From positions 2,356,001-2,420,000 of the forward strand of contig NZ_CP007542.1 of the NCBI RefSeq assembly GCF_000478825.2: a stretch of 64,000 nucleotides of DNA, read 5' to 3'. This document shows, one piece after another, positions 38,301 to 46,362 of this stretch. Position 1 is the stretch's first letter. Each line of letters opens with the position of its first letter. The position numbers and the translations under genes are program-made. The stretch comes from Synechocystis sp. PCC 6714. Lineage in GTDB: Bacteria > Cyanobacteriota > Cyanobacteriia > Cyanobacteriales > Microcystaceae. Below the pieces are notes generated by a model that was not told where the DNA came from, ran no database searches, and worked only from the letters and a program-made list of their open reading frames with translations.

Positions 38301-38953
38301 ATTTGACAACGCTCTTCCCGGTCCTGCACTTCCCCCAGGGTTTCCTTGGTTTTGACAATTTTCCGGTCAAATTCTGCCACCCCCGCCAACTCATCAATGA
38401 TTTCCCGCCGCTCTTTGGAATTCATCGTAATAATGCGGGTCACATCCCCTTGCAAAACGATGTTGTAGCCTTCCGGGTAAATCCGCAATTCGTTCAACTG
38501 TTCATGGAGTTCCGCCACGGTGGCCTGTTCTCCATTGATGTAGTAATTGGAGGAATAACTTCCCCCCTTAGTCACCTTCAAGCGACGGGTAACAGTCCAT
38601 TCCTTCGATATTTTTGCTCTATTACCGTTTTGGCCATTCTCCCCATCCGTTGGGGTCCGTTCTGATTTTTCCAGTTGTTCTAGGCCATCGTTCAATTCAA
38701 ACGTCACCGAAACGCTAGCTTCGGAGCTACCCCGATTACCCTTAAACGTGTTGTTGACCAAATCCGGCAATCGTTCGGCCCGCATACCCTTGGAGGTGGC
38801 CAACCCCAAGCAGAATAGCAATGCATCTAGGATGTTAGATTTGCCTGAACCATTGGGGCCAGACACCACCGTAAACCCCGGCAAAAAAGGAATGGCGGTG
38901 GTTCCCCCAAAGGATTTGAAATGGGATAGTTCGATGCGCTTGACATAAACCAT
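35333..38953 (-). CDS. smc: Chromosome segregation ATPase SMC
   Basis: SMC condenses and separates chromosomes together with ScpA and ScpB. The ATG at 38953 (MVYVKRIELSHFKSF) is preferred; the frame is open to 39019. The 1206 residues show Walker A GPNGSGKSNILDALLF, the Gln-rich left coiled coil (about 175-510), the hinge (about 535-680, with LPGVCGLVAQLGQVEP), the right coiled coil (about 690-1030), and the C-terminal ABC signature LSSMSGGEKSLTAL with Walker B FYGFDEVDMFLD. The length is normal. Both coiled coils are rich in Gln, as in other Synechocystis-type SMC proteins. Many shadow frames arise from it and are omitted. Confidence 0.96.
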   Translation of the reverse strand: MVYVKRIELSHFKSFGGTTAIPFLPGFTVVSGPNGSGKSNILDALLFCLGLATSKGMRAERLPDLVNNTFKGNRGSSEASVSVTFELNDGLEQLEKSERTPTDGENGQNGNRAKISKEWTVTRRLKVTKGGSYSSNYYINGEQATVAELHEQLNELRIYPEGYNIVLQGDVTRIITMNSKERREIIDELAGVAEFDRKIVKTKETLGEVQDREERCQIIATELERSLERLAADRQKAEKYQALRQQVQEKQSWEKVIQYKAIVQQRQKLCQQLEQNQQQSSQIDQALGQRNRAIQTQQMELEKLNAQVKALGEEEQLAVAAQLATQKAQREQLQQRYNDGDRQITDHQQQVGKIQGEISQSQQQFLQIQQEQSFHNTQTLPQLEAAVQGSQQQLEQLRHQSQAIASASEAWVQEQTKLSRTVNQLQDELTPQRSQRAQLEERQQQLIQSLADLTPLLAKVSTELQEKQISQNHFRMQGETLTAQIQTLASDLAQLEQERSLLQETQTRLLKEQQEKQRQLDKLEAASQAQQEVQGTYATKVILQSDLPGVCGLVAQLGQVEPRYQLALEIAAGGRLGFLVVEDDGVAAAGIEILKQAKAGRATFLPLNKIRSPKTQNPNLSYANGYIDLAVNLIDGDRRYAEIFAFVFGNTLVFDTLANARAHLGKHRLVTLDGDLLEASGAMSGGSRNQRSGLRFGTMVNEDTTEVKQLRQRLHDIQQVQGRNEELLLERSVRSKQLTQQLMEMRQQQREVQLHGEQTERDIVRLSQQQTEINQQKINQQQKLQELEENLALLQQSLPPLEQQLTLAQQQLTALETSQTHQQWQTIQSQIRTVEAEHQAQLQVLRQGEDHLKDLHNSSQRLEEKIAQAQEKIAQHQAQDRTLAQEQAQLKIALAEMDSAIQTTEAQLAKLSEKLGTTKQARDRLEQQLTQLRNQQQEQQWQWEKLQTNQRQCQENLGQLEHQLGQLEQDLPDPLPEIPLLQDRDEGSLDFGNILDELQRSIRNGQKRLEAMEPVNMLALEEYQKTEARLGELSEKLQTIAGERTELLLRVENFTTLRRRSFQDAFDAVNKNFQIIFAELSDGDGYLQLDDPEDPFNGGLNLVAHPKGKPVRRLSSMSGGEKSLTALSFIFALQRYRPSPFYGFDEVDMFLDGANVEKLSKMVRKQAQQAQFIVVSLRRPMIEAAERTIGVTQARGAHTQVLGIKL

Positions 38954-39153
38954 GGAGGTCCGGGACGAGGTGATTGAGGCCCGATCTAATCCTGACAGTG
39001 GTAAGGCCCAACGGCTCAATATATGCCCAATATACGACGCTGGGCGATCGCCAAATCAAGCCAAATCAGATAAAGTGAAGTGTATCCTGACGGAAAAGTT
39101 GCCATTCCCGGGCAATTGAGCCAAACTTTTTCTGGGCCCATTGTGAGCAAACC

Positions 39154-39169
39154 CTAGACATTGGTCTAG
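39154..39169. promoter_or_regulatory. Short perfect inverted repeat upstream of egtD-like gene
   Basis: CTAGAC (39154-39159) and GTCTAG (39164-39169) form a 6-bp perfect dyad with a 4-base spacer in the 294-bp gap between smc and the methyltransferase gene. It may be an operator. No protein can be assigned. Confidence 0.25.
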
Positions 39170-39247
39170 CTTCAACGGGGCTAGGGGGTCGATCTGGAGG
39201 GACAGTTCAGGTTATGGTGCGAAGATGTGTTAGCTTTCACACCCACC

Positions 39248-40261
39248 ATGGTCCCCGTTGAAAATTCCCCCCGCCTGCAGATAGAAAACCGCCTCCTCAG
39301 CCATCCCCAGAGTTATATCAACCATGGCCAGGATGTTGTAGCAGGTTTACAGCATTCCCCCAAAACCCTGCCGCCCCACTATTTTTACGATGACCGGGGC
39401 TCTCTACTGTTTGAGCAAATTTGTCTGTTACCGGAATATTATCCCACCCGCACGGAAGCCGGCATTCTCCAGGCGATCGCCAAGGAATTGGTGGAAATTA
39501 CGGGCCCCTGTGACCTAATTGAATTGGGCAGTGGCAGTTCGACTAAAACGCGGATTTTGTTGGATGCTTTTGCAGGGGAAAATATTGCCCTGCGTTATAT
39601 TCCCGTTGATATCAGTGAAGCGATTTTAAAAGAAAATGCGGAGGCTATTCTAGCCACCTATCCCCACTTAACAGTCCAAGGTTTAGTGAGTACCTATCAG
39701 TTGGCCTTAGCATCATTGCCCGACCATAATTATCCCCATCGTTTGATGGCCTTTTTAGGCAGTTCCCTCGGTAATTTTTCCCCTGAAGATTGTCAAGCAT
39801 TCTTTGAGCAAGTGGAGCAAGCTTTAGATCCAGGGGATTACTTTTTGTTGGGGGTGGATTTATGCAAACCTGCTGATATTTTGGAAGCCGCCTATAACGA
39901 TACCCAGGGGGTAACGGCGGAATTTAATTTAAATATGTTGCGCCATTTAAATTGGCGTTTCCAGGGTAACTTTGCATTAGATAACTTTTCCCACCGGGCT
40001 GTATTTAATCAGCAAAAATCCCAAATTGAAATGTATTTACGCAGTGGCACTAAGCAAACGGTACGGCTGGAAAGTCTTGGTTTGACCGTGGATCTGCAAG
40101 CTGGGGAAACGATTCTGACGGAAATATCCCGCAAGTTTTCCCTCCAGGCTAACAATCCCAACGCTATTCCCCGTCAATTGGCTGACCACGGTTTGGAGCC
40201 ACTGCGGGTTTGGACTGATGATCAACAATGGTTTGCCGCGATTTTGAGCCGGGTCAACTAG
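39248..40261 (+). CDS. egtD: L-histidine N-alpha-methyltransferase-like (EgtD-type) methyltransferase
   Basis: The ATG at 39248 is used; a GTG at 39227 would add seven residues. The 337-residue protein belongs to the histidine-specific SAM-dependent methyltransferase family (EgtD-like). It has LPPHYFYDDRGSLLFEQI and LPEYYPTRTEAGIL, the SAM loop DLIELGSGSSTKTRILLDA, PVDISEAIL and FLGSSLGNFSPE. In ergothioneine synthesis EgtD makes hercynine, which EgtB then links to a thiol donor. No EgtB sulfoxide synthase gene is adjacent, so the final product here is not established. The symbol is therefore tentative. It converges with a small secreted protein gene; the two coding ends overlap by 8 bp. Confidence 0.8.
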   Translation: MVPVENSPRLQIENRLLSHPQSYINHGQDVVAGLQHSPKTLPPHYFYDDRGSLLFEQICLLPEYYPTRTEAGILQAIAKELVEITGPCDLIELGSGSSTKTRILLDAFAGENIALRYIPVDISEAILKENAEAILATYPHLTVQGLVSTYQLALASLPDHNYPHRLMAFLGSSLGNFSPEDCQAFFEQVEQALDPGDYFLLGVDLCKPADILEAAYNDTQGVTAEFNLNMLRHLNWRFQGNFALDNFSHRAVFNQQKSQIEMYLRSGTKQTVRLESLGLTVDLQAGETILTEISRKFSLQANNPNAIPRQLADHGLEPLRVWTDDQQWFAAILSRVN

Positions 40262-40847
40262 AGGCAAATACCCCCGCCTGACAATCCCTCAGCCATAAAC
40301 GAATGCCTTGGGCGATCGCCCCGGTGCTGGCATCCCGTCGGGGAGAGGTGGGCTGATCGGTGGAGCTTCCCCCCAATTGTTGGTACAGTAACGCCAATTG
40401 CCAACCCTGCTCCGTTTGCACAAAAAATGCCCAGTAAAAATTCTGACTGGCGATCGCCCGTTGGTCGGTGTAGCTTCTTTCCAAGGTGGTGAAAAAGACC
40501 TGCTTAGTGGTGTCCGGTACCGCCGTTTGCCACTGTTGTTGGGCTAGGGCCAGGGGTTCGAAATCCGCATTGCCGGCGATCAAAATGTAGGTTCTCAAAG
40601 GAACCCCACCAATTTGGCTCCGTTGCATGACCCGATTGGTGTAACTGGGCAACGCTTCCAGTAGAGGGGGCATCAATTCCGTTAAAGGTTGTTGGCAGTG
40701 GCCTCCGTTGGGGGAACGGCTATTTCTTGCCTGGGCGGAGCTTAAACCCAGACTGGCAAACAACATCAAAGCAATGCCAATGGCGGGCAGGTAAAATTGG
40801 GCAACCGGGGAGAACCGGAAAAGGGCTAGGGGGCGAGGTCTTGGCAT
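40254..40847 (-). CDS. Secreted protein of unknown function
   Basis: The ATG at 40847 ([14 protein letters not shown]) gives 197 residues. Residues about 15-42 are a signal peptide ending near SSAQA. The mature part is beta-alternating with aromatic residues ([40 protein letters not shown]) and ends in [13 protein letters not shown] do not recognise a catalytic motif. It overlaps the pyrF 3' end by 22 bases on the same strand, so it is probably co-transcribed with it. It is found here only as an open frame with a clear export signal. Confidence 0.6.
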   Translation of the reverse strand: MPRPRPLALFRFSPVAQFYLPAIGIALMLFASLGLSSAQARNSRSPNGGHCQQPLTELMPPLLEALPSYTNRVMQRSQIGGVPLRTYILIAGNADFEPLALAQQQWQTAVPDTTKQVFFTTLERSYTDQRAIASQNFYWAFFVQTEQGWQLALLYQQLGGSSTDQPTSPRRDASTGAIAQGIRLWLRDCQAGVFASS

Positions 40848-41521
40848 AATCTTTCCCAAGCGGCTTCGGGATTGGGGGCAGCGGTGATGGGTCGGCCAAT
40901 GACAACATAATTTGCCCCAGCGGCGATCGCCTGGGAGGGAGTCATGACCCGTTTTTGGTCGCCCTGGACAGACCAGAGGGGCCGCACGCCGGGAGTAACC
41001 AGCAAAAAGTCCGGGCCACAGGTTTGCCTCAGCTTAGCCACTTCCTGGGGGGAACACACTGCTCCATCAATGCCAGTATTTTGGGCCAACTGGGCCATGG
41101 CGTTGACGTAATCCTCCACTGCTAAGGATTGGTGTAACTCTTCCCGTAGCTGGCGATCGCCAATGCTGGTGAGCAGGGTAATGGCCAACAGCTTAGGGGC
41201 ATGGGGCAACGGAGCCATGGCTTGGGCGGCTAGGGTTAAAGCTTCGCTTCCCGCTGTGGCATGGAGAGTTAGTAGATCTACTTCGTATCGACTGGCGGAA
41301 AGGCAGGCTCCTAAAACCGTGTTGGGAATGTCGTGGAATTTCAGATCTAAAAAAATCCTCTTACCCCGGCCTTTTAATTCCGCCAAAATGACCGGCCCCG
41401 CCCCCACAAACAATTCCAGTCCCACTTTCCAAAAACCCACCCCCGGCAAACGATCCACCAGGGCGATCGCCTTGGGCAAATCCGGCACATCTAGGGCAAC
41501 AATTACTTGGTCTGGGGTCAT
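40826..41521 (-). CDS. pyrF: Orotidine 5'-phosphate decarboxylase
   Basis: PyrF converts OMP to UMP, the last step of de novo pyrimidine synthesis. The 231-residue protein starts [18 protein letters not shown]. It has the catalytic [11 protein letters not shown] motif (Lys plus two Asp), and the C-terminal phosphate loop contains [17 protein letters not shown]. The length is normal for the bacterial type. Its 3' end overlaps the following secreted protein gene. Confidence 0.96.
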   Translation of the reverse strand: MTPDQVIVALDVPDLPKAIALVDRLPGVGFWKVGLELFVGAGPVILAELKGRGKRIFLDLKFHDIPNTVLGACLSASRYEVDLLTLHATAGSEALTLAAQAMAPLPHAPKLLAITLLTSIGDRQLREELHQSLAVEDYVNAMAQLAQNTGIDGAVCSPQEVAKLRQTCGPDFLLVTPGVRPLWSVQGDQKRVMTPSQAIAAGANYVVIGRPITAAPNPEAAWERLCQDLAP

Positions 41522-41568
41522 GGCAAAGTGGAGGGATTATGGCAAAGGGAACAGGAAAATTTGACCCT

Positions 41569-42453
41569 TTATAGATCGTCACTGGGGGGCGGCAGGGTAC
41601 GTAGCACTTCCACCATGGTCGGGGTGGCAAATAAAGCCCTCGTATCTGCAATTAACTTCTCTCCCCAGAGATTTTTAATCAGGAAATCAATTTCCCCATA
41701 GCGACTGTCTATGTTCAGAGCGTCCTGGGCTTTTTGCAAACCTTCCTGGGTTTTACCCTGTTTATACAAAGCAACGGCGATCGCCAATCGAGGTTCCGCT
41801 TGCTCCGAGTCAATTTTGACCACTTCCTGCCAACGCTTTAGCGCCGTGTCAATTTTGCCCTGTTCATATTCGATCAAACCAATATTGTTTAGGGCCGGCC
41901 AGAACTGTTCTTCCGCTTTCAATGCTTTTTGGTAGGCGGTGACCGCATCGGGATATTTGACCAACTTTAGGTAAGCATTGCCCAAATCAAACAAAGCGGC
42001 AGGGGTATCAGGGCGCTGGGCCAAACCTGCCAGCAACACTTCCACCGCTTGGTCATACTGGCCCTGTTGAAAATAGGCATTGCCCAAAGTGAATTTAATG
42101 CCCGCTTCCTGGGGAGCCATGGCTTCCGCTTTTTTCAGCACCTCAATGCCTGGCGCCACATCCTCCTTTTGCAGATAAAGGGTGCCCAGGATAAACCAAG
42201 TCTGAAACTGCTCCGGTGCCAGTTGGGTTGCCAGTTTAGCCCGAGGAAAGGCCAAATCGTACTGCTGAAAGCGCACCAATTGCACCACGTCTTCTGTAAG
42301 CGCAAGGCCCTGATCTTCCAACTGTTGTTGGTCTAAATTGGGGGTGTAGGGCAGGATCGCCTGGGAAAACACCGGGGCCGCCACACCGGCCAAGCCCAAT
42401 TGTAGTCCCCATAAAAGCAACCAATGACGTTTTGACACAGTAATTTTTTCCAT
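41569..42453 (-). CDS. Secreted TPR-repeat protein
   Basis: The 294 residues begin with a signal peptide ending near PVFSQ. About five TPR units follow (residues about 55-260), with typical phrases such as KFTLGNAYFQQGQYDQAVEVL, FDLGNAYLKLVKYPDAVTAY and NIGLIEYEQGKIDTALKRW. A C-terminal tail ends PPPSDDL. The protein is probably periplasmic or thylakoid-lumenal and acts in protein interactions. Cyanobacterial TPR proteins of this type often help photosystem or thylakoid assembly, but no partner can be read from this sequence. It is divergent from the metallopeptidase-like gene at 42683. Confidence 0.82.
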   Translation of the reverse strand: MEKITVSKRHWLLLWGLQLGLAGVAAPVFSQAILPYTPNLDQQQLEDQGLALTEDVVQLVRFQQYDLAFPRAKLATQLAPEQFQTWFILGTLYLQKEDVAPGIEVLKKAEAMAPQEAGIKFTLGNAYFQQGQYDQAVEVLLAGLAQRPDTPAALFDLGNAYLKLVKYPDAVTAYQKALKAEEQFWPALNNIGLIEYEQGKIDTALKRWQEVVKIDSEQAEPRLAIAVALYKQGKTQEGLQKAQDALNIDSRYGEIDFLIKNLWGEKLIADTRALFATPTMVEVLRTLPPPSDDL

Positions 42454-42513
42454 CGATCAATGTTTTGAGCCATCGTAGGGAAACGTTACGGTCTCCCAGC
42501 TTATTCAAAGCAC

Positions 42514-42531
42514 AACCTAATCATTTAGGTT
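42514..42531. promoter_or_regulatory. Perfect inverted repeat in TPR/metallopeptidase divergent region
   Basis: AACCTAA (42514-42520) is followed by TCAT and then TTAGGTT (42525-42531). A second smaller dyad ACACC/GGTGT lies at 42548-42562. Both lie in the gap between two divergent secreted-protein genes, so an operator or paired promoter control is plausible. No factor is assigned. Confidence 0.35.
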
Positions 42532-42682
42532 AGAAGGGTAGGGCCCAACACCTTGGTGGTGTGCGTTTATTGTATCTAGCCCGACGTTGTTTTGGCCATC
42601 CATCTTCATCCTTGGGACTTGGGAGCCGGAGATGATTTTGTTCAATGCCCCCATTCCCCCGTCAGTAAGGCTAATCCCACCG

Positions 42683-43210
42683 ATGAATTTTTCCCCAGCA
42701 CCTTTTCTTTCTTCCCTTGCCCCTAGGCAGCTTCGGCGGAGATTATTAATGCCGTTGGGCTTAGCTGTCACTTTTTGGTTGCCGTTTTCCCTTCCGGCTA
42801 GGGTTGTGGCCCAAACGTTCTCCACAGATCCAGACTTTACTAGTTTGAAGCAACAATTGGAAGCCAAGCAATTTAAAGTTTTGTTGTCTCCCCCTCCCCA
42901 GCGGGGAGCCTATGGATTGCTCAATGCCCAGAGCCGCACCATCTGGATTCATCCCCTCACCTTTGAGTTGGGCATTGCTGTGCCAGTGATTGTTCATGAA
43001 GCGGTACATGCTGCCCAGGTATGTAAGGGCAAAGGACAACTCGCTCCCCTGGGGGTAACGGCGGAACCATTGGTCTATGCCCGACCTTTTTGGCTGCGAT
43101 ACGGTGATATTCACCGCCAAGACTTGGAGCGGGAAGCTTTCACCATACAAACCCAGCCAAATCGCATGGCATTAGTTTCTGATTACCTTAATCAATTTTG
43201 CCCATCTTGA
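42683..43210 (+). CDS. Secreted putative zinc-metallopeptidase-like protein
   Basis: The ATG at 42683 gives a good signal peptide (APRQLRRRLLMPLGLAVTFW, ending near ARVVAQ); the frame remains open upstream to 42587 without improving it. The mature protein of about 130 residues has VIVHEAVHAAQ, an HExxH-type motif, which suggests a zinc site, and ends DYLNQFCPS. The family is unnamed to me. No third ligand can be fixed. It is divergent from the TPR gene and ends 4 bp before the small minus-strand gene at 43215-43322. Confidence 0.7.
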   Translation: MNFSPAPFLSSLAPRQLRRRLLMPLGLAVTFWLPFSLPARVVAQTFSTDPDFTSLKQQLEAKQFKVLLSPPPQRGAYGLLNAQSRTIWIHPLTFELGIAVPVIVHEAVHAAQVCKGKGQLAPLGVTAEPLVYARPFWLRYGDIHRQDLEREAFTIQTQPNRMALVSDYLNQFCPS

Positions 43211-43214
43211 TAAT

Positions 43215-43322
43215 TCATTTCCGCCAGGGCCAACGGGTACCCATTTCGGTTTTGGCGGACCAAACTAGGTAAAGCACCAATAGGCCAACGCCTGCAAGAA
43301 AGGGTAATAGGTCTTCTTTCAT
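43215..43322 (-). CDS. Micro-membrane protein of 35 residues
   Basis: The minus-strand frame starts at an ATG (43320-43322) preceded by GGGAAG and ends with TGA at 43215-43217. The peptide has an acidic start (MKEDLLP), a single hydrophobic span of about 14 residues (FLAGVGLLVLYLVW) and a basic tail (TRWPWRK), a layout typical of small thylakoid or plasma-membrane subunits. It does not match PetG, PetL, PetM or PsbN as I remember them. It is below the size normally annotated, so it may be unlisted. Confidence 0.45.
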   Translation of the reverse strand: MKEDLLPFLAGVGLLVLYLVWSAKTEMGTRWPWRK

Positions 43323-43537
43323 AACTTCCCACGTCGTAATTTTGCTTAGGCTATAACAAAAAAAGGCGATCATCACAACAAATATTCGTACACAAAAACT
43401 TATTTAAGGGTCACTTCAATGCTAATGTCAAGAGCTGAGGTCTGATGGCGCACCGTCGTTTAAGGCTTAGGTTTACGTCGGCGATACTTGTGAAATTCCC
43501 CTAAAATGAAACCAGCGTTTTTTCGAGGTTCTGTCCC
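43323..43537. other. Intergenic stretch, left border of accessory island
   Basis: About 215 bp separate the 35-residue gene from the DUF433 gene. I see no gene or clear repeat. The stretch is AT-rich and probably contains the promoter of the toxin-antitoxin-like pair. Confidence 0.4.
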
Positions 43538-43870
43538 TTGACTTTAGCATCTATCCCTACAAAACAGTACATTGAACAGCGGGAAGAAGAATACTGGATT
43601 AAAGGAAGTCGTGTTTCACTAGACTCAGTAGTGTATTCCTTTCTTGAGGGGGAAACGCCGGAAGTCATTGCCCAAAACTTTCCTCTCCTTTCCCTTGAGC
43701 AAGTTTATGGTGCGATAACGTTTTATCTTGCCAATCGTGAACTTATAAATACATATTTACGAAATGGAGAAACTGAGTTTAGACAGCTACAGAAAAATTG
43801 TCAGCAAAGAAGTCCTCAGTTGCATCAAACACTAATGGCAGCCCAAGCTCAATTATCACAACCGTCATGA
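43538..43870 (+). CDS. DUF433 antitoxin-like DNA-binding protein
   Basis: The start is a TTG at 43538. The 110-residue protein matches DUF433: EYWIKGSRVSLDSVVYSFLEG, then GETPEVIAQNFPLLSLEQVYGAITFYL, a winged/helix-turn-helix-like fold often paired with DUF5615 nuclease-like proteins. The tail after residue 85 (RQLQKNCQQRSPQ) is likely the partner-binding part. Its TGA overlaps the next ATG in ATGA (43867-43870), a typical toxin-antitoxin coupling. The pair marks the left side of the accessory island. Confidence 0.8.
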   Translation: MTLASIPTKQYIEQREEEYWIKGSRVSLDSVVYSFLEGETPEVIAQNFPLLSLEQVYGAITFYLANRELINTYLRNGETEFRQLQKNCQQRSPQLHQTLMAAQAQLSQPS

Positions 43871-44220
43871 CAAGGGTTCGGTTTCAGGCTGACGCTGATC
43901 TCAAACAGGCGATTGTGACTGGTGTAATCCGTAGATGCCCAAATCTGGATTTTCAGTCGGCGAATGAAGTTGGTCTTGAGGGTGTCCAAGATCAAAGTGT
44001 GTTAACCATTGCGGCCCAAGATAAAAGGATTTTAGTTACCCACGACCGCAAAACGATGCCAAAGGAGTTTGGTGAGTTTATCGTTTCTCGGAATAGTTAT
44101 GGCGTAATTGTTATTGCCCAGCATCTGCCGGTTCGTGAAGCAATTAATGGAATCATCATGATTTGGGAAGTGTCAACGGCGGAAGAATGGCTCAATCAAA
44201 TTATGACTTTGCCGTTATGA
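43867..44220 (+). CDS. DUF5615 PIN-like toxin
   Basis: The ATG at 43867 overlaps the DUF433 stop; a longer frame to 43798 is a shadow of the antitoxin. The 117-residue protein resembles DUF5615 PIN-like nucleases: VRFQADADLKQAIVTGVIRR with acidic residues at the start, then EVGLEGVQDQSVLTIAAQ, and RILVTHDRKTMP with the conserved Asp. This gives the acidic set expected of a PIN fold. It probably cuts RNA when freed from its partner; this follows from family knowledge only. A gap of 138 bp separates it from the kinase gene. Confidence 0.75.
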   Translation: MTRVRFQADADLKQAIVTGVIRRCPNLDFQSANEVGLEGVQDQSVLTIAAQDKRILVTHDRKTMPKEFGEFIVSRNSYGVIVIAQHLPVREAINGIIMIWEVSTAEEWLNQIMTLPL

Positions 44221-44358
44221 AATCGCTCCCAACAATGACCAGCCATCAGACTACAGCCAAAAAAGGCGATCGCCACAGTCAATGACGACAGACAGGTCCA
44301 AACTCAAAATAAAATTTCAATACTAAACAACTTTATTAATCTTTACAGTTTTCCTGAG

Positions 44359-45543
44359 TTGGTGGAACTATCATTGTTTTACCAAGATCCCAACTTGATT
44401 ATAGAGTTTATGTTTTTACAGTCCTGGAAAAGCTTAGAGGGAACCCATTTGAAGGACAAGTACTTACTTGAAACCTTGCTTGGGATTGGTGGGTTCGGCG
44501 CAGTGTTTCTGTCAAAAACAGTCGGCCACGATGGGGCGATCGCCAAGGTTGCGGTGAAATTAATGATCTGGGATAGCAAAAGGGAAAAAGAACAAACCCA
44601 AGAACTGGAGTTGGCAACTACGCTCAAGCACGACAGGCTAATCAATTTTTATGAATCCTTTATAACCGATGTGGAAGGACATTCCTTTTTGGCGTTGGTG
44701 ATGGAGTTGGCAGATTATTCTCTCCAAAACCGATTGGAGCAGTTATCAGAAGGGGAATTGCTACCCAGACCAGAGCGAGACCAGGTGATTGAGTCGGTGT
44801 TAGAGGCCCTTTGTTTTCTCCACGGCGAGGGCATTGTCCACAGGGATATTAAGCCAGATAACTTGCTATGGGTGAATGGGCAATGGAAGGTGGCAGATTT
44901 TGGTATTTCTCGCATCTTGGAAGAAGCCACCAGCACTAATACTAACGCCAATAACCTCAGCATTTCTTACCGATATATGCCTCCAGAAGCGGTAGAGGGC
45001 TTAATTTCTCCCCATTGGGATATTTGGTCTTTGGGGATTTTAATAACTCTGTTAATAACGGGGGAGCATCCTTTTCCCCACACAAATATAATGGAGCTGT
45101 CCTGGAAAATTCGTCACGAGTTACCGGTATTCACAGACGAAATTAATCCCCTTTATAACAAAATAATTTCCAGTTGTTTGGCCAAGGAACGCTATAAACG
45201 CTGGAATGCTAAAAAGTTATTTTCTTATTTCACTATTGTTAGAAGTTCAGATAATACGGAGGAGGAGATTGCTCATTTCTTAAATGAACGACTGGAGGAA
45301 ATTGAAGTTTTAAGGGAACATGACGATTATCGAGGGATTATTGCTCTTTGTAAAATTATTTTGGAATTGAAACCGGATCATTATGAAGCTTGGTACATTA
45401 AGGGAGAGGCCTATTCTTGTCTAGATCAGTACCAGGAAGCTCTAGATGCCTATGAGCATTCAATTAGCTGTAACCCTCATTACGCTATTGCAGTTCATGC
45501 CAGCAATTACATCAAACAAAAAATTGAAATTAAATCAATTTGA
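44359..45543 (+). CDS. Serine/threonine protein kinase with C-terminal TPR
   Basis: The longest start is a TTG at 44359; GTG 44362 and ATG 44410 (FLQSWKSLEGTHL) are alternatives. The 394 residues show a complete Hanks-type kinase: glycine loop GIGGFG (42-47), Lys67 in VAVK, HRDIKPDN (161-168), DFG (180-182) and PPE (208-210). A tail of about 100 residues follows, with TPR-like units near 320-385 (ALCKIILELKPDHYEAWYIKGEA, then QYQEALDAYEHSI). There is no transmembrane segment, so it is cytoplasmic. The next gene, 32 bp downstream, is an FHA-domain protein, the usual reader of phospho-threonine. Confidence 0.88.
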   Translation: MVELSLFYQDPNLIIEFMFLQSWKSLEGTHLKDKYLLETLLGIGGFGAVFLSKTVGHDGAIAKVAVKLMIWDSKREKEQTQELELATTLKHDRLINFYESFITDVEGHSFLALVMELADYSLQNRLEQLSEGELLPRPERDQVIESVLEALCFLHGEGIVHRDIKPDNLLWVNGQWKVADFGISRILEEATSTNTNANNLSISYRYMPPEAVEGLISPHWDIWSLGILITLLITGEHPFPHTNIMELSWKIRHELPVFTDEINPLYNKIISSCLAKERYKRWNAKKLFSYFTIVRSSDNTEEEIAHFLNERLEEIEVLREHDDYRGIIALCKIILELKPDHYEAWYIKGEAYSCLDQYQEALDAYEHSISCNPHYAIAVHASNYIKQKIEIKSI

Positions 45544-45575
45544 AAATTTTCATATTTTTTTATGGAGTAAAATCA

Positions 45576-46349
45576 ATGACTAGTTATTATCCAACTTTAC
45601 AAATTAAAAGAGGTGAATATTTTTGTAAAGTTATTGAAATAAAGCCTTATGAGTCCAAATATGAATATTTCGTGGGGCGGCAAAGTGATGACTATACTGC
45701 AAAGAATTCAACTGATTTAGTGAGGGTAGAACGTAATCGTATTATATTGTTAAATAAAGAGAAAGTCATTTCACGTAAACACCTGACTCTCACAAGGGAA
45801 ATAGATGGTTGGTTTGTGATTGATCACAGTCGTAATGGAACTATCCTTGTCAGGTCTTCTGCACAAATAAAAATTGATGAGTTAAAAGATAGAAAATGTC
45901 TAGTTACTGATGGAGATCATATTATTATTGAAGATTGGGAATTAATATTTTGCGATCCAGATACGACAGTTAACAAAAAAATATTTTTACCTCCTTCTTA
46001 TCCTTGGGTATTTAGTCTTAGTCAGCAATCACTTTTTCATATTAAAAAAGGAAAAAGAATAAAGGTTGCGCTTGCCCCTCAACCGACAAAAGCTCTAGCA
46101 TGTATGGCCCTACGCAACATAAATAACTGTGGCAGACCAGTGGTGTGTACTTATCAAGATTTGATTGAAGCAATTTGGGGAGAAAATAGTTTTGGTATTA
46201 CGCCTGAGCGCATTCACCCAATTATGCAAAAAATTCGACAAGTATTTGAAGACCAACAAAAATTTGAGTGTGAACCAGATGATCCAAAACAGTTATTAGA
46301 AACCAAAAACGGTGAAGGTTACTTACTTAATATCCATTGTGAACATTGA
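45576..46349 (+). CDS. FHA-domain protein with C-terminal winged-helix DNA-binding domain
   Basis: The ATG at 45576 has a GGAG about 10 bases upstream; a TTG at 45540 is less likely. The 257 residues have an FHA domain (about 20-130) with GR at 34-35, SRKH at 66-69 and NGT at 87-89, the phospho-threonine-binding set. After a linker, residues about 165-255 look like an OmpR-type winged helix (VCTYQDLIEAIWGEN and ending LLETKNGEGYLLNI). The pairing makes it a candidate regulator controlled by the upstream kinase. Base composition is AT-rich. It converges with the GTPase gene with a 13-bp gap. Confidence 0.82.
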   Translation: MTSYYPTLQIKRGEYFCKVIEIKPYESKYEYFVGRQSDDYTAKNSTDLVRVERNRIILLNKEKVISRKHLTLTREIDGWFVIDHSRNGTILVRSSAQIKIDELKDRKCLVTDGDHIIIEDWELIFCDPDTTVNKKIFLPPSYPWVFSLSQQSLFHIKKGKRIKVALAPQPTKALACMALRNINNCGRPVVCTYQDLIEAIWGENSFGITPERIHPIMQKIRQVFEDQQKFECEPDDPKQLLETKNGEGYLLNIHCEH

Positions 46350-46362
46350 AGTATCATCAATT

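Noticed and set aside
35333-38953. Many open frames on the plus strand across smc
   Set aside because: Their leucine- and glutamine-derived composition mirrors the coiled-coil codons of smc; none has family features.
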